Shown here: positions 14,581 through 23,236 of the stretch, piece after piece
Numbering within the stretch: position 1 is the first letter of the stretch
Layout of the letters: each line of letters starts with the position of its first letter
Source of the DNA: Bacteroidota bacterium
Lineage (GTDB): Bacteria; Bacteroidota; Bacteroidia; JABEUT01
NCBI GenBank assembly: GCA_013285655.1
Contig: JABDHI010000007.1
Coordinates: forward strand, 1 to 41,014
Direction: 5' to 3'
Length of the DNA stretch: 41,014 nucleotides
Notes under the pieces: generated by a model
What the model saw: the letters and a program-made list of their open reading frames with translations, nothing else
What the model was told of the DNA's origin: nothing
Databases searched by the model: none
Program-made: the position numbers and the translations under genes

Positions 14581-15339
14581 ATGCCCTTTACTTTCTCACA
14601 CCCTGCTGCAATAATACCCGCAAAAATTCTGCCTAGGCGGTGGATTTCGTTAACTGCATTGGTTATTGGCAGCATAACACCCGATTTCGAATATTTTATT
14701 CGCATGAAGAACTTAGGTTTATATGGACACACGTTTGCCGGTATCTTCTGGTTCGATTTGCCTATTGCCCTTGCATTAACCTATGTGTATCACCTAATGG
14801 TACGCGATAGTTTGATAGATAATCTTCCGCGCTTCTTAAGAAGCAGGTTAACCCGCTTTAAACAGTTCAACTGGCCTGCGTACGCAAGAGAAAATATATG
14901 GGTAGTACTGGTTTGTCTTGTGGTTGGTATCAGTAGTCATTTGTTTTGGGATGCCTTTACGCACCGTACAGGTTATTTTGTAAATCGCATTCCTTGGTTA
15001 TTGGCTAATACCGAGGTGTTTGGGGTAGAACACGTGCGATTCTATATTTTGCAGAACATAAGTTCGCTGGTGGGTATGATATGCGTTATTGTGGCAATTT
15101 TAAGCATGCCCAGAGATATTGATACAGAAAAGAGATCAATTATTAAGTATTGGCTTATTGCTGGACTTATAACCATAACTATCACCGCAATTAGGTTCGT
15201 GGTATATAGCTTTAAGCCAACCGATGAAATATTTGTAGTGGACAAGTATAGAATACCCGAAGATATAATAATGACGGCTATTTCGGCTGTATTAATAGCT
15301 TTGGTAATAACTCCATTTATACTAAAGCGGACGGCTTAG
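14581..15339 (+). CDS. DUF4184 family membrane protein
   Basis: A 252-aa integral membrane protein. The opening PFTFSHPAAIIPAK and GSITPDFEYF are the hallmark of DUF4184, a family of unknown function. About six hydrophobic segments can be read, including VVLVCLVVGISSHLFWDAF, MICVIVAILSM and YWLIAGLITITITAIRFVVY. The conserved His/Asp residues near the N-terminus (H7, D54) and HLFWDAFTHR recall membrane metal-dependent hydrolases of the YdjM type, but this is only a resemblance. It follows gldA by 5 bp and is co-transcribed. Its stop is 2 bp from the stop of the convergent OsmC gene. Confidence 0.8.
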   Translation: MPFTFSHPAAIIPAKILPRRWISLTALVIGSITPDFEYFIRMKNLGLYGHTFAGIFWFDLPIALALTYVYHLMVRDSLIDNLPRFLRSRLTRFKQFNWPAYARENIWVVLVCLVVGISSHLFWDAFTHRTGYFVNRIPWLLANTEVFGVEHVRFYILQNISSLVGMICVIVAILSMPRDIDTEKRSIIKYWLIAGLITITITAIRFVVYSFKPTDEIFVVDKYRIPEDIIMTAISAVLIALVITPFILKRTA

Positions 15340-15341
15340 TA

Positions 15342-15815
15342 TTAGGCCTCAGTGCTTACCGTAGGCTTATGCAGTACCGGAAAATTGCAGGAATTGGCAA
15401 TAAAACACTTTTCATGGGCCTTATGATGTAGTTCTAGTGCCTTGGCTTCCATTGTTTTTTCTTTAACCGTAACAACAGGGTTAAGGGTAACTTCGGTAAA
15501 CCTTCCATTGCCCGTATTATCTTCACTCATAGTGCCAGTGGCGTTATCTGTATATGCTGTAACAATAACTCCTGCTTCTGAGCATAGGTGAAGGTACCAA
15601 AGCATGTGGCAGGAAGAGAGGGACGCTATTAAAAGCTCTTCCGGATTGTACCTGCTGCCATCTCCCCTAAAAACAGGATCTGATGAGCCGGGGATGCCAG
15701 GTTTGCCATTGCCTGATATCGTATGATTGCGGCTATAGGCCGTATACGAGGTGGTTCCTGTTCCATTGGCACCATTCCACACTAGCGATGTATTAAACAC
15801 ATGGTTTTTGCTCAT
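15342..15815 (-). CDS. OsmC family peroxiredoxin-like protein
   Basis: A 157-aa protein of the OsmC/Ohr family, thiol-dependent reductases of organic hydroperoxides in the cytoplasm. The two conserved cysteines are Cys69 (LSSCHMLWYLHLC) and Cys137 (HEKCFIANSCNFPV); YNPEELLIASLSSCH is the family core. A further Cys78 and Cys143 are present. The segment around residues 35-60 differs from classical Ohr, so general OsmC family is the safer name. It is monocistronic and convergent with the DUF4184 gene with a 2-bp gap. Confidence 0.88.
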   Translation of the reverse strand: MSKNHVFNTSLVWNGANGTGTTSYTAYSRNHTISGNGKPGIPGSSDPVFRGDGSRYNPEELLIASLSSCHMLWYLHLCSEAGVIVTAYTDNATGTMSEDNTGNGRFTEVTLNPVVTVKEKTMEAKALELHHKAHEKCFIANSCNFPVLHKPTVSTEA

Positions 15816-15945
15816 AATCAGTCAGTTTTGCGATAAGATGACCTTGAATTTGTAAGGTAAAGCTAAAGATTACTGTTCATACATCGCAACATAAATTCGG
15901 TTTGGCTTGAAAACTAGGCATTTAGTAGTAAATAGGGCTAAATAC

Positions 15946-15979
15946 TTGTTTCTTATCTCAATTTTTTATAGTATCTTTG
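15946..15979 (+). promoter_or_regulatory. Promoter with long leader for 16091 operon
   Basis: TTG (15946-15948), 23-nt spacer, TAtcTTTG (15972-15979). The leader to the ATG at 16091 is about 105 nt and AT-rich; no riboswitch fold was recognised in it. Confidence 0.6.
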
Positions 15980-16090
15980 CAAAGGTTTCCAGATAGAAAA
16001 AGGTCTTATTGTTAAGTTACAGAACTGAATGGTATTTTCTTCGTCCAATAGATTATTCTCAATTAATTTCCAAAATAAATTTTTCATACT

Positions 16091-16918
16091 ATGAAAAAAG
16101 CAAGGGTGCTTTATGTTTCCCAGGAAATATTTCCATATATGGGAGAGAACACAATGTCGAATGTTGCTCGCTTTCTGCCACAAGGTATTCAAGAAAGGGG
16201 TAAAGAAATACGCACCTTTATGCCTCGCTATGGCTGTATTAACGAAATACGCCACGGCCTACATGAAGTGATTCGCCTTTCCGGTATTAATCTTATTATC
16301 GATGAGGATGATCATCCATTGATCATTAAGGTGGCTTCTATTCAACGTGCCCGCATGCAAGTTTACTTTATTGATAATGAAGACTACTTTCAACGCAAGG
16401 CTACATTTAACGATGAGCAAGGCCGTTTGTTTGAGGATAATGATGAAAGAGCTGTTTTCTTTTGCCGCGGCGTTATTGAAACCGTGCGTAAACTAAGCTG
16501 GAGCCCTGATATTATTCACTGCCATGGCTGGATGACAAGTCTTATGCCATTGTATATTAAGCAAGCTTGTAAAGATGATCCTCTGTTTGAAAATTCAAAG
16601 GTTATTTATTCTTTATATGGTGACAAATTTGAAGGTGCATTGAACAAACGCCTTGCTGATAAAGCGGTTTGGGATGGTGTTGAGGCTGATGACCTTTCGG
16701 TTATTAAATCACCAACACACAATAATCTGTCTAAGTTAGCAGTTAACTGGGCTGATGCTGTAGTTAAAGTTGATCCGAATATTGATGCTGACGTACTTAA
16801 ACACATTAAGAAATCGGGTAAGCCAATGCTTACACATACAGAAGATAATTATATGGATGCGTATTCAGAGTTTTATGATGAGGTACTTGAAATGGAAGAA
16901 GCGTTGGTTAATGATTAA
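16091..16918 (+). CDS. Single-domain glycogen/starch synthase-like protein
   Basis: A 275-aa protein matching only the N-terminal Rossmann domain of GT5 glycogen synthases: ARVLYVSQEIFPYMGE at the start, RTFMPRYG, QVYFIDNEDYF, and SPDIIHCHGWMTSLMPLYIK near residue 150. A full enzyme has about 470 aa with a second, ADP-glucose-binding domain, absent here. The KxGGL nucleotide-sugar motif near residue 15 is replaced by YMGENT. So glycogen synthesis is doubtful and a non-catalytic or different role is likely. Short proteins of this type are often annotated as glycogen synthase in Bacteroidota. It overlaps the DUF4270 gene by 8 bp (ATGATTAA), pointing to coupled translation. Confidence 0.75.
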   Translation: MKKARVLYVSQEIFPYMGENTMSNVARFLPQGIQERGKEIRTFMPRYGCINEIRHGLHEVIRLSGINLIIDEDDHPLIIKVASIQRARMQVYFIDNEDYFQRKATFNDEQGRLFEDNDERAVFFCRGVIETVRKLSWSPDIIHCHGWMTSLMPLYIKQACKDDPLFENSKVIYSLYGDKFEGALNKRLADKAVWDGVEADDLSVIKSPTHNNLSKLAVNWADAVVKVDPNIDADVLKHIKKSGKPMLTHTEDNYMDAYSEFYDEVLEMEEALVND

Positions 16919-18473
16919 GAAGGACAGAAGGAATAGTTTCAAAGCAAAATATTTAGTAATGGCCTGCTTTTGGGCAGGCTATTCTTTTTTTGCTTCTTGC
17001 TCACCCGATAGTGGTATTGGCTCAAATATATTGCCTGACAATAATACGTTAAACGCGAATTTTAACGATACTACCACTCTTAGAACCTCACTGGTATTAG
17101 AGGATTCGGTAATTACCAATGGGGTAAATGCATTCTTCTTGGGAAGTTATAATGATCCTATTTTCGGAGAAACCAAGGCATCTATATATGCGCAGGTAAC
17201 TCCTGCTGTAAACGGAGCAAATCCTTTTACTGTGGTGGGTACTTTTTACAATGGTACTACCGGTGTTCCTGCTACAAGGGTTATATTGGATTCAGTGGTG
17301 TTTTCTATTCCGTATGTATTCACTACGCCCAATTATTACGGTGTTCTTAGCCCGCAAACAGTTCAGGTGTATTCGTTAGATAAGCAAATGTACCCCGATA
17401 CTTCATACTATTCGAGCACTGTTATTCCGCATAGCACATTATTGGGAGAAAGAATAGTTACCCCAAATATCACAGAATGGGATTCTACTCGCTACAGTAA
17501 CACACGTATTGAACCTTGCCCGATTTATAATTATCCTCGCTTTAAAGTAAGGTTAAACCAACAATGGGGGCAAAAATGGGTGGATACAGCTTTAAGTGGT
17601 GTTATAAACATAACTGGTCGGGGAGATAGTATTTTATTAAACCAGGCATTTTTTATTCATGATTTTCCTGGTATTTATATTACAACCAATAGTCCAATGC
17701 AATTTCCTGGTCAAGGAAGTTTATGGTTTATGAATTTATATGATGCAGGAGCGGGTGTTTTCTTCTACATGAAAATAATAAATAGTAATGGTACTACTAC
17801 TGATACAACTTATAGTATACCTCAGCTTGGAATGAGTTCTGAACATATTGCCTTTAGCCATTTCGATCATAATTATAAAACCACTTCTTTTTACGCTCCG
17901 CATAAAGTTGGCACTCCTATAAATTCTCAGCTAAGTACTTATGTACAGGGTTTTGGCGGTGTAACCACCAAAATAAATATGCCATATATTATGAACTGGG
18001 TTAAAAACAATAAGGTGATTGTGAACCGCGCAGAGTTAGATATCCCTGTTCAGACGCAAGATATTGGTATTTATGCTCCACCAGCTCAAATGTATCTTAT
18101 AGGTATCAATGATACATCAACAGTACCTACTACCGCAACATTTACCTTGCCTGATGAATACACAACATACTATGGTGGAACATATGATGAGTTTAACCAT
18201 GAATATACTTTTGATATAGCGGAATATATTCAAAACGTATTTGATAAGAAAACTATTGAGGATGGCTTATATCTTCTTGGCGGTTCTTCAGCAATAAGCC
18301 CTAGCAGAGTAGTTTTGTATGGCGGCGGGACACAAGGAGCTGCTAGCAATAAAAAAATGCGTCTTAAGATATATTATACCCCTCTCAACTCTCATAAAGT
18401 TGAGAAACCTAAGGTGATGGAATTTCCTGTTGAGGCCAAAGACGCGCCATCTGTAAAAGCAATAAAACATTGA
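16911..18473 (+). CDS. DUF4270 family lipoprotein
   Basis: A 520-aa exported protein. The start chosen is the ATG at 16911 inside the stop of the preceding gene; it gives a basic N-terminus, a hydrophobic core (LVMACFWAGYSFF) and a lipobox FASC with Cys30, so it should be a surface or periplasmic lipoprotein. SPDSGIGSNILPD and the later GSYNDPIFGETKASIYAQ are the opening of DUF4270, a Bacteroidota family of unknown function that often sits by the glycogen-synthase-like gene, as here. The rest is rich in beta-strand and Tyr/Asn/Thr residues. An in-frame ATG at 16770 lies deep in the upstream gene and was rejected. Confidence 0.85.
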   Translation: MIKKDRRNSFKAKYLVMACFWAGYSFFASCSPDSGIGSNILPDNNTLNANFNDTTTLRTSLVLEDSVITNGVNAFFLGSYNDPIFGETKASIYAQVTPAVNGANPFTVVGTFYNGTTGVPATRVILDSVVFSIPYVFTTPNYYGVLSPQTVQVYSLDKQMYPDTSYYSSTVIPHSTLLGERIVTPNITEWDSTRYSNTRIEPCPIYNYPRFKVRLNQQWGQKWVDTALSGVINITGRGDSILLNQAFFIHDFPGIYITTNSPMQFPGQGSLWFMNLYDAGAGVFFYMKIINSNGTTTDTTYSIPQLGMSSEHIAFSHFDHNYKTTSFYAPHKVGTPINSQLSTYVQGFGGVTTKINMPYIMNWVKNNKVIVNRAELDIPVQTQDIGIYAPPAQMYLIGINDTSTVPTTATFTLPDEYTTYYGGTYDEFNHEYTFDIAEYIQNVFDKKTIEDGLYLLGGSSAISPSRVVLYGGGTQGAASNKKMRLKIYYTPLNSHKVEKPKVMEFPVEAKDAPSVKAIKH

Positions 18474-18493
18474 GTTAGAATTATATAACTTTG
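18470..18493 (+). promoter_or_regulatory. glmS promoter
   Basis: TAacTTTG at 18486-18493, with TTG at 18470-18472 overlapping the DUF4270 stop. The spacer of 13 nt is short for this promoter class. The leader is too short (about 10 nt) to hold a glmS ribozyme. Confidence 0.5.
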
Positions 18494-18508
18494 TAAAAAC
18501 GTAGCAAC

Positions 18509-20347
18509 ATGTGCGGGATAGTAGGTTATATAGGAGATAAGGAAGCTTATCCAATAATTATAAAAGGGCTGCACAGGCTCGAATACCGTGGATATGATAG
18601 CGCCGGAGTGGCGTTATTGAACGGGTCCTTAAACGTATACAAGTGTAAGGGAAAGGTATCTGATTTGGAAACCTTTGCAAAAGAGAAAGATAAGAAAGGC
18701 AATATTGGCATAGGCCATACACGTTGGGCTACACATGGTGAACCTAATGATGTGAACGCTCACCCACATTGCTCTCAATCTGGCGATATAGTACTAATAC
18801 ACAATGGTATTATTGAAAACTACGCACCAATTAAGCAAGAATTAAAAAAGAGGAGCTATGTATTCAAGAGTGAGACCGATACTGAAGTATTGGTTAACCT
18901 GATTGAAGATATCAAGAAGAATGAAAGTGTATCGTTATTTGAAGCTGTGCGTATAGCACTTAATCAGGTAGTGGGTGCTTACGCTATTGTGGTTTTTGAA
19001 AAAAGTAATCCGGATGAACTTATTGCCGCTAAAAAGGGTAGCCCTTTAGTAATTGGTGTTGGCGAAAAGGAATTCTTTATCGGTTCGGATGCTACGCCAA
19101 TTGTTGAGTATACTAAGAATGTAATATACCTGGAAGATGAGGAAATAGCTGTATTGAAAAGGAGCGGAGAGATTAAGATAAAGACTATAAAGAACAAAGC
19201 CAAGACCCCGTATATAGAAGAACTTGAAATGAAGTTGGATACACTTGAAAAAGGTGGGTTCCCGCATTTTATGTTAAAAGAAATTTACGAGCAACCACGT
19301 TCTATTAAAGATAGTATGCGTGGAAGGCTAAATGCAACAAAAGGTACCGTTAATCTTGGTGGTATTGCCGATTATGAAAAGGCTTTTGTAAACGCAAAGC
19401 GCATCATCATTATTGGTTGTGGTACATCGTGGCATGCAGGTTTAGTGGCTGAATATTTATTTGAAGATCTTGCACGTATACCTGTAGAAGTAGAATATGC
19501 ATCGGAGTTCAGGTACCGCAACCCAGTTATACACGAAGATGATGTGGTGATTGCTATATCACAATCTGGTGAAACGGCAGATACTTTGGCTGCTATAGAA
19601 TTAGCTAAGAGTAAAGGGGCAACTATTATTGGGATTTGTAACGTAGTTGGATCGTCTATACCGCGTGCTACACATGCCGGTTCTTATACTCACGCGGGGC
19701 CAGAAATTGGCGTTGCATCAACCAAGGCATTTACTGCACAAATTACCATACTGACCTTAATGGCTCTACAAATTGCACAAGCTAAAGGTACCTTATCGCG
19801 CACTAAGTTCCATGAACTTATAAATGAACTTAATGTAATTCCTGAAAAAGTACAAGCGGTATTAGAGCGTAATAAAGAGATTGAAGCTATTGCCAAAATA
19901 TATAAGGACGCACGTAATGCCCTTTATTTAGGTCGCGGATATACCTTCCCCGTTGCATTGGAAGGTGCGTTGAAGCTTAAAGAAATATCATACATACATG
20001 CAGAAGGTTATCCTGCTGCAGAAATGAAGCATGGCCCAATTGCACTTATAGATGAAAATATGCCTGTATTTGTAATTGCCACACAAGGTACATCATACGA
20101 AAAAGTAGTTAGTAACATACAGGAAGTAAAGGCCCGTAAGGGTAAAATTATTGCGGTAGTTACTGAAGGAGATACGGTTGTTAAAGGCCTTGCCGATTAT
20201 ACGATAGAAGTACCGCAAGCCGATGAGCACCTCGTTCCGCTTATTGCAGTAATACCGTTACAATTACTTTCATATCACGTAGCAGTAATGCGCGGTTGTA
20301 ATGTTGACCAGCCAAGGAATTTGGCCAAATCGGTTACAGTAGAATAG
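18509..20347 (+). CDS. glmS: Glucosamine-fructose-6-phosphate aminotransferase
   Basis: Makes glucosamine-6-phosphate from fructose-6-phosphate and glutamine, the first step to UDP-GlcNAc for peptidoglycan and LPS; cytoplasmic. 612 aa, the normal length. The N-terminal glutaminase domain starts with the catalytic Cys2 (MCGIVGYIG) and contains HTRWATHGEPNDVNAHPH. Two SIS sugar-isomerase domains follow (GCGTSWHAG, SQSGETADTLAA, then ALYLGRGYTFPVALEGALK). The C-terminus QPRNLAKSVTVE is the family signature. It follows the DUF4270 gene by 35 bp with its own promoter box, so it may be both read through and separately driven. Confidence 0.98.
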   Translation: MCGIVGYIGDKEAYPIIIKGLHRLEYRGYDSAGVALLNGSLNVYKCKGKVSDLETFAKEKDKKGNIGIGHTRWATHGEPNDVNAHPHCSQSGDIVLIHNGIIENYAPIKQELKKRSYVFKSETDTEVLVNLIEDIKKNESVSLFEAVRIALNQVVGAYAIVVFEKSNPDELIAAKKGSPLVIGVGEKEFFIGSDATPIVEYTKNVIYLEDEEIAVLKRSGEIKIKTIKNKAKTPYIEELEMKLDTLEKGGFPHFMLKEIYEQPRSIKDSMRGRLNATKGTVNLGGIADYEKAFVNAKRIIIIGCGTSWHAGLVAEYLFEDLARIPVEVEYASEFRYRNPVIHEDDVVIAISQSGETADTLAAIELAKSKGATIIGICNVVGSSIPRATHAGSYTHAGPEIGVASTKAFTAQITILTLMALQIAQAKGTLSRTKFHELINELNVIPEKVQAVLERNKEIEAIAKIYKDARNALYLGRGYTFPVALEGALKLKEISYIHAEGYPAAEMKHGPIALIDENMPVFVIATQGTSYEKVVSNIQEVKARKGKIIAVVTEGDTVVKGLADYTIEVPQADEHLVPLIAVIPLQLLSYHVAVMRGCNVDQPRNLAKSVTVE

Positions 20348-20350
20348 AAA

Positions 20351-20752
20351 TTATTGTTTTACTGTTGGCTTTTTGGTCCACATGAACAAACGTGTGTTGT
20401 GGGCGTAGGCATTTACATCTTTGCTAAGCACTATCAGCACAAAATCAATAAAGGGTAAAATAGCAAAACCGCCACCAACAGTAGCTACGTATACTAAGGG
20501 CATTGCGTTCGAGGAGCCTAAATATAACCTATGAAGACCAAATACACCACAAGGGAAGGGAAATGCCAGCACAGCGGCTATAAACTTGCGCTTGTGAGGC
20601 TTTAAAGTATCGGTAACGGTAGTATCTTTTGCTTGATAGGTAGCAAAAGAAATGGCTTTGCAAGGAGTCGTAATTTCAATACCCCGGCCTTCAGTTGTAT
20701 ATGAAAGACCAAGGCAGAGTAATAATACTGCCCGGCAAAGCCACTTTAGCAT
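20351..20752 (-). CDS. TM2 domain protein
   Basis: A 133-aa small membrane protein. The N-terminus (KWLCRAVLLLCLGLSY) looks like a signal peptide or anchor. Residues about 54-112 form a TM2 domain: KRKFIAAVLAFPFPCGVFG, then LHRLYLG and GGGFAILPFIDFVLIV, two helices with the short conserved turn. The function of bacterial TM2 proteins is unknown. It lies 8 bp after the superoxide dismutase gene and is probably co-transcribed. Its stop is 3 bp from the glmS stop on the other strand. Confidence 0.75.
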   Translation of the reverse strand: MLKWLCRAVLLLCLGLSYTTEGRGIEITTPCKAISFATYQAKDTTVTDTLKPHKRKFIAAVLAFPFPCGVFGLHRLYLGSSNAMPLVYVATVGGGFAILPFIDFVLIVLSKDVNAYAHNTRLFMWTKKPTVKQ

Positions 20753-20760
20753 ATATGCAA

Positions 20761-21366
20761 TTACTTGGCGTTATCTAAGCGCTTAGCAACTTCATCCCAG
20801 TTAATTACATTAAAGAAACTGGCAATGTAATCAGGGCGACGGTTTTGGTATTTAAGGTAATATGCATGTTCCCAAACGTCCATACCTAATATTGGTGTGC
20901 CTTTGCATTCCGATACATCCATTAGCGGATTATCCTGGTTAGGGGTTGAGCAAACAGCAAGTTTACCACCTGTTACACAAAGCCAAGCCCAGCCAGAACC
21001 AAAACGGGTAGCACCTGCATTGCTAAAAGCAGTTTTAAATTCGGCAAATGAACCGAATGTAGACTTGATAGCGTCGCCTAGTTTGCCGGTTGGTTCTCCA
21101 CCGCCATTAGGCTTCATGATCTCCCAAAAAAGGTTGTGGTTATAAACACCACCTGCGTTATTTCTAACTACCGGAGGTTGTTTTGAAACATTTTTCAGCA
21201 ACTCCTCGAGACTCATAGAATCTTCCGGTTTGCCGGCAATAGCATTGTTAAGATTGGTAACATATGCCTGGTGATGCTTGGTATAGTGGATCTCCATGGT
21301 CATAGCATCAATGTTAGGCTCAAGGGCCTTGTAATCGTAAGGTAATTTGGGCAGAGTAACAGCCAT
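20761..21366 (-). CDS. sodA: Superoxide dismutase (Fe/Mn family, Mn-type residues)
   Basis: Converts superoxide to hydrogen peroxide and oxygen. 201 aa, normal length. Metal ligands are His27, His77, Asp163 and His167 ([10 protein letters not shown]). Two positions that separate the metal types read Mn-like: Gly73 in AGGVYNH, where Fe enzymes have Gln, and Gln144 in [10 protein letters not shown] Mn or cambialistic enzyme is therefore expected; the metal cannot be proven from sequence. No signal peptide, so cytoplasmic. A promoter box TAcaTTTG lies at 21413-21420 on the minus strand, giving a leader of about 40 nt. Confidence 0.93.
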   Translation of the reverse strand: MAVTLPKLPYDYKALEPNIDAMTMEIHYTKHHQAYVTNLNNAIAGKPEDSMSLEELLKNVSKQPPVVRNNAGGVYNHNLFWEIMKPNGGGEPTGKLGDAIKSTFGSFAEFKTAFSNAGATRFGSGWAWLCVTGGKLAVCSTPNQDNPLMDVSECKGTPILGMDVWEHAYYLKYQNRRPDYIASFFNVINWDEVAKRLDNAK

Positions 21367-21412
21367 AATAAAAGGGTTTATTGTTATTTATAAATTCTTT
21401 AATTCTATATGT

Positions 21413-21438
21413 CAAATGTACATACTTTTTAATACCAA
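21413..21438 (-). promoter_or_regulatory. sod promoter
   Basis: On the minus strand TAcaTTTG (plus 21413-21420) with TTG 15 nt upstream (plus 21436-21438). Confidence 0.55.
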
Positions 21439-21463
21439 CTTCTTACACTTGACAACCTATTTG

Positions 21464-22216
21464 TTATACTTTAACCCTTCCCACTTTTAATATTAATTCC
21501 CATCGCAAGGTCTTTGTTGTATTACTTTCGGGCCAAACCTTAATTAGGTCGTCCTCAAGCTCTTCAGTTGGGTTAAATTTATTGTCGTTTATAAAACGCT
21601 GTGTTGCCGACCAAGTATTAAAATATCCTATTAATTCTTTGAGATTGAACACCTTTTCAATGTAGAACTTAGGTGCGGGGATGGGGCGGAATGGGAAAGG
21701 AATGGTGGTATATGCTTTTTCTACCAGCCTGTTTGGTGCCTGCCAATAAGTGCCTAATGTACCATCGTGAAATTGTTTTACAATACTGTCTATTTCAGGC
21801 GAAATTATGGGTAGGCCATAGCTCCATGCGGCTATAACTCCGTTACTTTTAACCACACGGTTTACTTCCTTATAAAACAGGTCGAAATTAAACCAGTGTA
21901 ATGCATTGGCAATAGTTACAATATCCACAGTATTGGTTCTGATAGAACTATTTTCAGCAGGCTCAATAAAGTAACTCACCTTCGGGCTCTTAGGGGCATT
22001 CCGTATTTGATTTTCACTCGGATCGGTAGCCAATACCTTTTCGTAAAAGGCTGAGAGGCCAATAGCCGCTTGCCCGTTACCGGTACCGCAATCCCATGCC
22101 AAAGCGTGGTTTTCTGTTAAAGAGGATAAAAAACTAAATAATTCGGTGGGGTACGATGGACGGTATTTTGAATAAATATCTGATTGCTTGGAGAAGGAAT
22201 CATTAAAGGATGACAT
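21464..22216 (-). CDS. Class I SAM-dependent methyltransferase
   Basis: A 250-aa cytoplasmic methyltransferase of the Methyltransf_11 group. SAM motif I is AWDCGTGNGQAA (Asp42 to Gly48). An acidic residue after the second strand (LATDPSENQI), motif III region DIVTIANALHWF and the later RVVKSNGVIAAWSY complete the fold. The N-terminal SKQSDIYSKYRPSYP is typical of small-molecule methyltransferases of this type. The substrate is unknown. It is monocistronic and divergent from the acyltransferase gene. Confidence 0.85.
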   Translation of the reverse strand: MSSFNDSFSKQSDIYSKYRPSYPTELFSFLSSLTENHALAWDCGTGNGQAAIGLSAFYEKVLATDPSENQIRNAPKSPKVSYFIEPAENSSIRTNTVDIVTIANALHWFNFDLFYKEVNRVVKSNGVIAAWSYGLPIISPEIDSIVKQFHDGTLGTYWQAPNRLVEKAYTTIPFPFRPIPAPKFYIEKVFNLKELIGYFNTWSATQRFINDNKFNPTEELEDDLIKVWPESNTTKTLRWELILKVGRVKV

Positions 22217-22323
22217 GGCATTATAATATTACGTGTCGCTCAATAAACTGGTACTAAAGATACAATATTTTGCTGTACAAGCACCTGCGTTTTGAGTATC
22301 TTTACCGCCATATATTACAGAGA

Positions 22324-23202
22324 GTGGCTGCACTGGCATTTTATCTTATACTTCCTTTTCTTTATTTTATTTCATTATTGCCATTCCCTTTGCTCTACCT
22401 GGTTTCCGATGGCTTTTATGTATTGCTTTATTATGTAATTGGGTACCGGAAAAAGGTTGTGTTGGAGAATCTTAGAAGATCCTTCCCCGATAAAAGCGAA
22501 AAGGAAATTCAACGTATCTGCAAAGACTACTTTCACTATTTGTGCGACCTTTTCCTGGAAACTTTTAAAACACTTACTATCAGTAAAAGTGCCATGTTGA
22601 AACATTGCACTTTTTCGCCAGAGGCGCAACAAGTATTTGACCGCTTTGCAAACGAAAAAAGATCTGTAGTACTGGTGATGGGCCATTTGGGTAATTGGGA
22701 GCTTGCAGGTAATACCTTTAGTTTGTTGTGTAAGCAGCAGTTATATGTTATCTATCATCCGTTAAAGAACAAGCAGTTCAATAAGCTGATATATGATATG
22801 CGGAGCCGTTTTGGTACTAAGCTGATAGCTATGCGCGAGACTTATAAAGAAATGTCAACCAACAAAGACATTGTAAGTGCTACGGCGTTTATTGCTGATC
22901 AAACTCCATCGCCCGAAGGTGCTTACTGGACAACGTTTATGAACCAGGATACTCCGGTATTTCAAGGTACAGAAAGAATTGCCCGTAAACTGAACTACCC
23001 AATTGTGTATGCTTGTATAAAAAGGGTTAAACGCGGCTATTATCAGATTCACGCAGAGGTATTGTGCGAGAACCCTAAGGAAACCAGCGACGGGCAAATA
23101 TCAGAAATGCATACCAGGAGATTGGAGAAGGATATTATTGCTCAGCCCGAGGTCTGGCTATGGTCGCATCGCAGGTGGAAACATAAAAGGCCGGTTGCTT
23201 AA
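22324..23202 (+). CDS. LpxL/HtrB-type lipid A acyltransferase
   Basis: Inner-membrane lysophospholipid acyltransferase that adds a secondary acyl chain to lipid A precursors. One N-terminal membrane helix (LAFYLILPFLYFISLLPFPLLYLV), then GYRKKVVLENLRRSFPDKS and the catalytic H-x4-E motif HLGNWE (His about residue 121), later IADQTPS and WLWSHRRWK, all family marks. The GTG at 22324 is chosen because homologues begin near this helix and a -7-like box TAtcTTTa lies at 22297-22304. A longer frame from TTG 22270 would give 310 aa. The acyl chain and position are not predictable. Confidence 0.88.
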   Translation: MAALAFYLILPFLYFISLLPFPLLYLVSDGFYVLLYYVIGYRKKVVLENLRRSFPDKSEKEIQRICKDYFHYLCDLFLETFKTLTISKSAMLKHCTFSPEAQQVFDRFANEKRSVVLVMGHLGNWELAGNTFSLLCKQQLYVIYHPLKNKQFNKLIYDMRSRFGTKLIAMRETYKEMSTNKDIVSATAFIADQTPSPEGAYWTTFMNQDTPVFQGTERIARKLNYPIVYACIKRVKRGYYQIHAEVLCENPKETSDGQISEMHTRRLEKDIIAQPEVWLWSHRRWKHKRPVA

Positions 23203-23218
23203 TTTTGTCATATCTTTG
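23195..23218 (+). promoter_or_regulatory. Promoter of desaturase gene
   Basis: TAtcTTTG at 23211-23218, with TTG at 23195-23197 (13-nt spacer) overlapping the 3' end of the acyltransferase gene. Confidence 0.5.
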
Positions 23219-23236
23219 TAATAGAAGATTAAAGGG

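Noticed and set aside
16770-16910. Extended N-terminus for the DUF4270 gene from ATG 16770
   Set aside because: It would overlap the upstream gene by nearly 150 bp and lose the lipoprotein signal; ATG 16911 fits both.
18494-18508. glmS ribozyme in the glmS leader
   Set aside because: Only about 15 nt separate the promoter box from the start codon.
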